This document shows, one piece after another, positions 59,771 to 64,000 of a DNA stretch of 64,000 bases. Position 1 is the first letter of the stretch, and each line of letters opens with the position of its first letter. The notes under the pieces are model-generated. The model made no database searches. It was not told the DNA's origin and saw only the letters and a program-made list of their open reading frames with translations. Source of the stretch: UM-FILTER-40-17 sp032251335 (GTDB taxonomy: Bacteria; Bacteroidota; Bacteroidia; Flavobacteriales; Flavobacteriaceae); assembly GCA_032251335.1 (NCBI GenBank), contig JAVVDW010000004.1, positions 95,682-159,681 of the forward strand. The letters are read 5' to 3'. A program made the translations under genes and the position numbers.

Positions 59771-61692
59771 CTGCGTTTCTTTTTCAAAACAATTTTGGCA
59801 GCGTCGTACCTACTCACATCCTTCATGAAATTGCGATAAGCCTCGTAATCATCCTTGGGAAACACACCTTCTTTTCGAAGGATTTCCCGACGATAGGTAA
59901 GGGTGCCATCCGGGTTTTTGGTTAATTCAAATTCGTATTTGCCAAACGGATTGACGAGCGATACCGCTTCGGGCAAACTGCCAATTTCATAACCTTCGGG
60001 CAGGTGGATGCGAAAAACATCTTCATCGTGGTAGCCTCTGCGAAGTTTTAATGGCATGGTTCTGTCACGATAGCGGTTGGGTATAGAAGTGATTTGATTA
60101 AATCCGTTGGGACAAAAAATCAATTCGCCGTTTACGTCCGTAGCATAACTGTCGCAACCCACATTTACCTTTTCAGTAAAAACGACCGATTCTTTGTTGT
60201 TTTCAAGCGCAATCGAATTGATTTGCAATCCGTTCAAGTAATTCCAAAATTCTTTATAATGCGCCTCTTTTTCGAGTTCGGTGCGTTGTGTGAGCGTAAA
60301 TCTGTCGTTGTATTGCGTGCCACGCGTTTGAATTTCAACAAGTCCTGTCATGCTGCCATCCGGATTGAGTCTGTATTCGGCTTCCGTTTTTTGGTAATTA
60401 TCTTCCGGGTCGTAACGCACGGTTTTTACAATTTCACCGCCTTCGGGTTTCACAAGCAGCACTTTTCTGTCGTCTGTAAAATCGCCGACAAATCCGAAAG
60501 GATGCACCTGGCTTGTGCAATCAATCCAAACCATTTTGTCGTCTTCGTCAGGAATGGCTAAAATTACATGATTCCCTTGCATGGCAACAAAATCTTCGTC
60601 TATATCTTTTTTGCTGCTCGCTCCGGCGTACACCACCGAATAGTACGAAGCCACACCTGCGGCATCCATTAAGGATTTGGTATAATTGGTCAGCGCTTTG
60701 CAATCGCCGTATCCCAGCCGATCTACTTCGGAAGCTTTCATGGGTTTCCAACCACCCACACCGATTTGTACACTTACATAGCGGGTGTTTTCCTGTACGT
60801 ATTCGTAAATCAATTTGGCGGCTTCCATCTTAGATTTTCCGGCAACCAAGGTTTTTATTTTTGCTTTGGAAGCTTCCGATAAATCGTTTGATGCCATCAA
60901 CAAATCATCATACATCCACTTGCCAAAGTCTTGCCAAGTATCGCCCTGTCCATCCACGCCTTTCAGGTGAAACTTGTTGAGCGCCACACGCACCATAGGT
61001 GCCATCTCGGCAAAAGTAGGTGCAAAACCTTCCGGTTTTACGGCAGCGATGTTTTCGGCTTCAAAATGGACCAATTGCGACGAACTCAAATCTTTAATAG
61101 GGTTGTTTTCAAGGTTTACTCTCTTTATTCTATGGGGCAGCGGTTGTTCAAAATTGATGCGGTACGAACTCTTTTGTGTACTCACATACATCCCGCCCAA
61201 GGGATACCAAGCCTCAATAAAAGCCGTGGTGGAAGTTTGGTATTCGCTGTCAAAAACCAAAGTATAAGGATAGGCTGTTGGTGTGTAGGACAAAAACAAA
61301 ATTCGGTCGTCATTATAAATGCTGACGCCATCGCCATAACTTTGATCTCTGAATTCTTTACGTTTAATTTTCTTTACAAACTGACCGTTCTTATCGTAAA
61401 CAGATGCTTCCAAAAATTCTATGTCCACATACGGATCATAGCCGATATAAGCCTCTTGGTAGCGGTCGCCTTGATCATTGAGAATGGTCACGATGCGTTT
61501 AGATTTCACCGTCATGTCTTTGTAAGAATGCATGGTGATGTTCGTTTCGCTCAAGCGAACCACCGCATTTGCGTTCACAATAAGTGCCTCGGGAATGTTT
61601 TGACGGGTGTAGGAAATCGTTTTCTGCGCACTCGCATTTGCAGCTACCAATAAGAGCAGCAGAGCTGATAGTGTATTCTTTAAAGGGGTCAT
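59767..61692 (-). CDS. DUF3857 / transglutaminase-like exported protein with intact triad
   Basis: A 641-residue protein: signal peptide (LSALLLLLVAANASA), DUF3857 domain (about 50-240) and a transglutaminase-like domain with the full triad, Cys331 in LGYGDCKALT, His375 in MQGNHVILAI and Asp391 in VWIDCTSQ. A C-terminal beta domain follows. It may act as a periplasmic protease, transamidase or peptidoglycan-linked enzyme; the substrate is unknown. It is the first gene of an operon of three paralogues and mazG; a TAATTTTG element lies 30 nt upstream. Confidence 0.87.
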   Translation of the reverse strand: MTPLKNTLSALLLLLVAANASAQKTISYTRQNIPEALIVNANAVVRLSETNITMHSYKDMTVKSKRIVTILNDQGDRYQEAYIGYDPYVDIEFLEASVYDKNGQFVKKIKRKEFRDQSYGDGVSIYNDDRILFLSYTPTAYPYTLVFDSEYQTSTTAFIEAWYPLGGMYVSTQKSSYRINFEQPLPHRIKRVNLENNPIKDLSSSQLVHFEAENIAAVKPEGFAPTFAEMAPMVRVALNKFHLKGVDGQGDTWQDFGKWMYDDLLMASNDLSEASKAKIKTLVAGKSKMEAAKLIYEYVQENTRYVSVQIGVGGWKPMKASEVDRLGYGDCKALTNYTKSLMDAAGVASYYSVVYAGASSKKDIDEDFVAMQGNHVILAIPDEDDKMVWIDCTSQVHPFGFVGDFTDDRKVLLVKPEGGEIVKTVRYDPEDNYQKTEAEYRLNPDGSMTGLVEIQTRGTQYNDRFTLTQRTELEKEAHYKEFWNYLNGLQINSIALENNKESVVFTEKVNVGCDSYATDVNGELIFCPNGFNQITSIPNRYRDRTMPLKLRRGYHDEDVFRIHLPEGYEIGSLPEAVSLVNPFGKYEFELTKNPDGTLTYRREILRKEGVFPKDDYEAYRNFMKDVSRYDAAKIVLKKKRS

Positions 61693-61722
61693 TGGGTCTG
61701 AAATTCAAAGATGAATGGTTAT

Positions 61723-61730
61723 CAAAATTA
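61723..61730 (-). promoter_or_regulatory. -7 promoter element (TAATTTTG) for the DUF3857 operon
   Basis: Exact TAnnTTTG on the minus strand, 30 nt before ATG 61692. Confidence 0.55.
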
Positions 61731-61764
61731 AGGAACTCCAATGGAATTTAGAAAACTTTAACAC

Positions 61765-62217
61765 TTATTCCTTATTTTTTGAATCCAAAAGGATGGTGAC
61801 AGGGCCGTCATTTAACAATTCCACTTTCATATCTGCACCGAAAATGCCGCTTTGTATGTTTTTGCCCAGCTCATTTGCGAGGGCTTTTTTAAATTTTTCA
61901 TAGAGCGGTATGGCTATATCGGGTTTGGCGGCACGAATATAGGAAGGCCTGTTGCCTTTTTTGGTGGCGGCGTGTAGCGTAAATTGACTGATCAATAAAA
62001 TAGCGCCATCAACGTCCAACAAGGATCGATTCATCACTTGTTGTTCATCGTTAAAAATACGCATCTGCACGATTTTTCTGACCAACCACCCAATGTCTTC
62101 TTCGCCATCGGCATCTTCGATGCCCAACAACACAAGAAGACCTTTTTGAATTTCGCCGGTCACTTCATCGTTTACAGTCACTTTTGCTTTTGTAACCCTT
62201 TGAATTACTGCCCGCAT
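61765..62217 (-). CDS. dtd: D-aminoacyl-tRNA deacylase
   Basis: Removes D-amino acids (and glycine) mischarged on tRNA. The 150-residue protein has MRAVIQRVTKAKVTVNDE, the SQFTLHAATKKGNRPS motif with the catalytic Thr region, and NDGPVTILLDS with the Gly-Pro motif that excludes L-amino acids. Length is normal. It starts 2 nt after the rsgA stop and is the second gene of that operon. Confidence 0.95.
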   Translation of the reverse strand: MRAVIQRVTKAKVTVNDEVTGEIQKGLLVLLGIEDADGEEDIGWLVRKIVQMRIFNDEQQVMNRSLLDVDGAILLISQFTLHAATKKGNRPSYIRAAKPDIAIPLYEKFKKALANELGKNIQSGIFGADMKVELLNDGPVTILLDSKNKE

Positions 62218-62219
62218 AT

Positions 62220-63170
62220 CTATTCTTGTTTGTAAATATCTTCTCGGTAGTTGCCTTCGTCATCATCGAGCATTTGCACATAGCTTTGGTACCGGCTCCA
62301 ACTGACGCGGTCTTCATCCAAAGCGACCTTTACAGCACATCCCGGCTCGTTGATATGAAGACAGTTGTGAAACTTACAATCGCTTTTTAGCGCAAAAAAC
62401 TCGGGAAAACAATCGCCGATTTCTTCTTTCTGAAAATCGAACAAGCCAAAACCGCGAATTCCGGGCGAATCGATGATACGTCCGCCAAAATCCAAGTCGT
62501 ACATTTCAGCAAAAGTGGTGGTGTGCTGCCCTTGCTGATGCGTCTCGGATACTTGGGCGGTTTTAAGGTTGAGCTTGGGGTCTATGGTATTCACCAAAGT
62601 AGATTTTCCCACACCGCTATGGCCGGCCAATAGGGTCGTTTTATCTTTCATTTTTGCTATCAAAACATCCTTGTGCGTTCCTTTTAAAGCCGAAATCTCA
62701 AAACACTCATAGCCTATTTGTTGGTAGGTATGTACCAGAAAAGCGGTGTCCATTTGCAGGGCTTCATCGTGCAAATCCACCTTGTTGAACAGCAAGATCA
62801 CTTTGATGTCAAAAGCTTCGCAACTGGCCAAAAACCGATCGACAAACACACTGAGTGTGGGCGGATTTTGCAGGGTTATCATCAAAAAAGCTTGGTCTAT
62901 ATTTGCGGCTAAAATGTGTAATTGCTTGGAGAGATTTACCGATTTTCTAACCAAATAATTGCGTCTTTCTTGGATGTGGTGAATGATGCCGATCGTCTCA
63001 TCAGAAATTTGTTGCAATTCAAAATCTACCACATCGCCCACGGCCACCGGATTGGTGCTTTTGATGCCTTGAAGCCTAAATTTCCCCTTAATACGGCAAT
63101 TGAAGAACGTGCCCGCTGTCGTCTTTACGTTGTATTGGCTGCCGGTAGATTTGTAAACCGTTCCTGTCAT
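62220..63170 (-). CDS. rsgA: Small ribosomal subunit biogenesis GTPase RsgA
   Basis: A circularly permuted GTPase that helps late 30S maturation. The 316-residue protein has an N-terminal OB fold (to about 70), the G4 motif LLFNKVDLHDE before G1 LLAGHSGVGKSTLVNTI, then G3 in IIDSPGIRGFGL, the permuted order. The C-terminal zinc finger has Cys and His in CKFHNCLHINEPGCAVK. It heads the rsgA-dtd pair. The upstream region has TATCTTTA, a near match to the -7 element. Confidence 0.95.
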   Translation of the reverse strand: MTGTVYKSTGSQYNVKTTAGTFFNCRIKGKFRLQGIKSTNPVAVGDVVDFELQQISDETIGIIHHIQERRNYLVRKSVNLSKQLHILAANIDQAFLMITLQNPPTLSVFVDRFLASCEAFDIKVILLFNKVDLHDEALQMDTAFLVHTYQQIGYECFEISALKGTHKDVLIAKMKDKTTLLAGHSGVGKSTLVNTIDPKLNLKTAQVSETHQQGQHTTTFAEMYDLDFGGRIIDSPGIRGFGLFDFQKEEIGDCFPEFFALKSDCKFHNCLHINEPGCAVKVALDEDRVSWSRYQSYVQMLDDDEGNYREDIYKQE

Positions 63171-63435
63171 AAGCTTGTTGCATGGATTTTTTTAACCGAT
63201 GTAAAGATAAGTAAGATTCTGTAGTGATTGGTTTTTGAATTGGCACAGCATTTCAAGCAACTTGATTTGTTAGGCCTATTGGTGCATCTTTAAAAAATTG
63301 AAACCATACTATGGTGTTTTGAATATAACACAAAAACCTCGCTCTTCGAAGTTTCCGAACTTAGGCGTAAACAAAAAGCTTTTTTACTATTTTTGAGTGA
63401 AAGCAAAGGTGCGTTGAAATTAAAAATGTTATGAC
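63171..63435. other. Intergenic stretch upstream of rsgA and the repeats
   Basis: With the repeats that follow it forms a 429-nt gap. The first 50 nt hold the probable rsgA promoter; beyond that I see no supported gene. The frame on the minus strand that crosses the repeats is repeat-derived. Confidence 0.4.
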
Positions 63436-63581
63436 CCGGATGGGCATTGTAGGGATTGCAAGTAAGCGCTATCGGACGGGCATTGCACGGACTACAAGTC
63501 CGCGCTATCGGATTATGATCAGAAATAATAAATGTCATGACCCGGACGGGCATCGCACGGACTACAAGTCCGCGCTATCGG
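63436..63581. repeat. Three copies of a 40-bp REP-like palindromic unit
   Basis: Units at 63436-63475 (degenerate), 63472-63511 and 63542-63581. Each has the pattern CGGACGGGCATTGCACGGAC, then ACAAGTCCGCGCTATCGGA, with the perfect hairpin CGGACT-ACA-AGTCCG in units 2 and 3. Units 1 and 3 are preceded by ATGACC. Units 2 and 3 differ at one base in the core. Confidence 0.8.
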
Positions 63582-63599
63582 AGTAGCAAAGGAGCTATT

Positions 63600-63899
63600 T
63601 TATTTATCAGAAAACTTTTTGGGGTTTTGTGAAGTATGAAAAATGGCATTTATAAAAACCGTTTTACTAGGCTCATCTACAATAAAAAAGGCTACATAAG
63701 GAAATTTATCAAAAGGCAAAAATCGATAATTGTTATCGTGAAACTGGTAAAAAGGGTTTATTTGTAAAGCTTTATAAGTTTCTTTGAAATCTTTTAAAAA
63801 GTCAGAAGCTACTTTTCTAGTAGCTTCTTTTATATAATATTCAACGGCTTCTTCAATGTTTTTAGAAGCAATTGGAGAAACGATAATCTTATAATTCAT
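63600..63899 (-). CDS. RelE/ParE-family toxin
   Basis: A 99-residue toxin: MNYKIIVSPIASKNIEEAVE, the helix FLKDFKETYKALQINPFYQF, and the final strand region YVAFFIVDEPSKTVFINAIF followed by HTSQNPKKF match ParE/RelE toxins, which act on gyrase or on ribosome-bound mRNA. It overlaps the 3' end of the preceding antitoxin gene by 11 nt, the usual coupling. It lies directly beside the REP-like repeats. Confidence 0.88.
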   Translation of the reverse strand: MNYKIIVSPIASKNIEEAVEYYIKEATRKVASDFLKDFKETYKALQINPFYQFHDNNYRFLPFDKFPYVAFFIVDEPSKTVFINAIFHTSQNPKKFSDK

Positions 63900-64000
63900 A
63901 CTTCCTTTTTAAGTCAGTATATAGTGTTTCTGCTTCGGTATAAGTCGCCTTGTCTGAGTTGAGTTGACAGTCTAAAATTTTCTGTTGTTCATTAGTCAAG
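63889..64000 (-). CDS. Probable antitoxin of the RelE/ParE pair, 5' end outside window
   Basis: The last 36 codons of an open frame entering from the window end, LTNEQQKILDCQLNSDKATY then TEAETLYTDLKRKYEL and TAA at 63891-63889. It overlaps the toxin start by 11 nt. The charged helical C-terminus fits the toxin-binding part of an antitoxin. The DNA-binding N-terminus, if any, is not visible, so the family cannot be given. Confidence 0.7.
   Translation of the reverse strand, partial: LTNEQQKILDCQLNSDKATYTEAETLYTDLKRKYEL

Noticed and set aside
63290..63553. An 87-codon open frame on the minus strand
   Set aside because: Its repeated Cys/Asn/Ala/Arg motifs come from the REP-like units, not from a protein family.
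1..64000. CRISPR arrays, tRNA genes, insertion sequences or prophage
   Set aside because: No regular spacer array, no cloverleaf-like segment in the few non-coding gaps, and no transposase, integrase or phage structural gene was seen. The tail-fibre-like secreted genes have signal peptides and stand alone.

Overview
The window is a stretch of bacterial chromosome from a member of the Bacteroidota, most likely class Flavobacteriia. The evidence is the gliding genes gldE and gldD beside ssb and mutY, a SusC/SusD pair, a protein with a type IX secretion sorting domain, an IPExxxVDY protein in front of pyruvate kinase, LytTR signalling, and at least seventeen exact copies of the Bacteroidota -7 promoter element TAnnTTTG placed before genes. 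Shine-Dalgarno sequences are not evident, and several genes start with TTG or GTG. No tRNA, rRNA, CRISPR array, prophage or transposase gene was found.

Layout. 1-4.9 kb: zinc peptidase, ferredoxin, O-methyltransferase, PAP2 phosphatase, TatA, AroA, and an Rrf2 regulator with a 1-Cys peroxiredoxin. 4.9-10.7 kb: RNase G, a 30-residue basic protein, HU, then mutY-ssb-gldE-gldD. 10.7-17.5 kb: Kdo (LPS sugar) genes, made up of a kdsB-kdsA operon ending in an unusual transaldolase-CBS fusion and, 2 kb beyond kdsB on the other strand, a KdsC-like phosphatase; folate, PLP and oxidoreductase genes lie among them. 17.5-20.6 kb: a lipoprotein, rpoN and a membrane protein. 20.7-24.5 kb: three secreted or surface proteins, one broken by an in-frame stop. 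24.8-27.9 kb: an AspA-like hydrolase and a GCS2-CBS ligase fusion. 28.1-34.3 kb: glpD-glpK, a YitT protein, pyk and its partner. 34.4-39.9 kb: cytochrome, hydrolase, thioesterase, exporter, ArsC-like, DinB and a Met/Cys PLP enzyme.

40-53 kb is the most coherent system. A histidine kinase/LytTR pair with a sodium symporter and a DeoR regulator lies divergent from anmK-susC-susD and symporter-murQ. Together these would take up a peptidoglycan sugar and convert anhydro-MurNAc to GlcNAc-6-phosphate. 53-64 kb: Mrp/NifU-like Fe-S factors, MazG, three tandem DUF3857 proteins, dtd-rsgA, REP-like repeats and a RelE/ParE toxin with its antitoxin cut by the window end.

The strongest leads are (1) the transaldolase-CBS fusion, which carries the CBS pair typical of the Kdo enzyme KdsD and sits in a Kdo operon, and (2) a ~58-60 nt hairpin repeat in four copies. 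Three of these copies occupy the ~90 nt directly before a start codon, two of them inside the MurNAc locus, and the stem shows compensatory changes.
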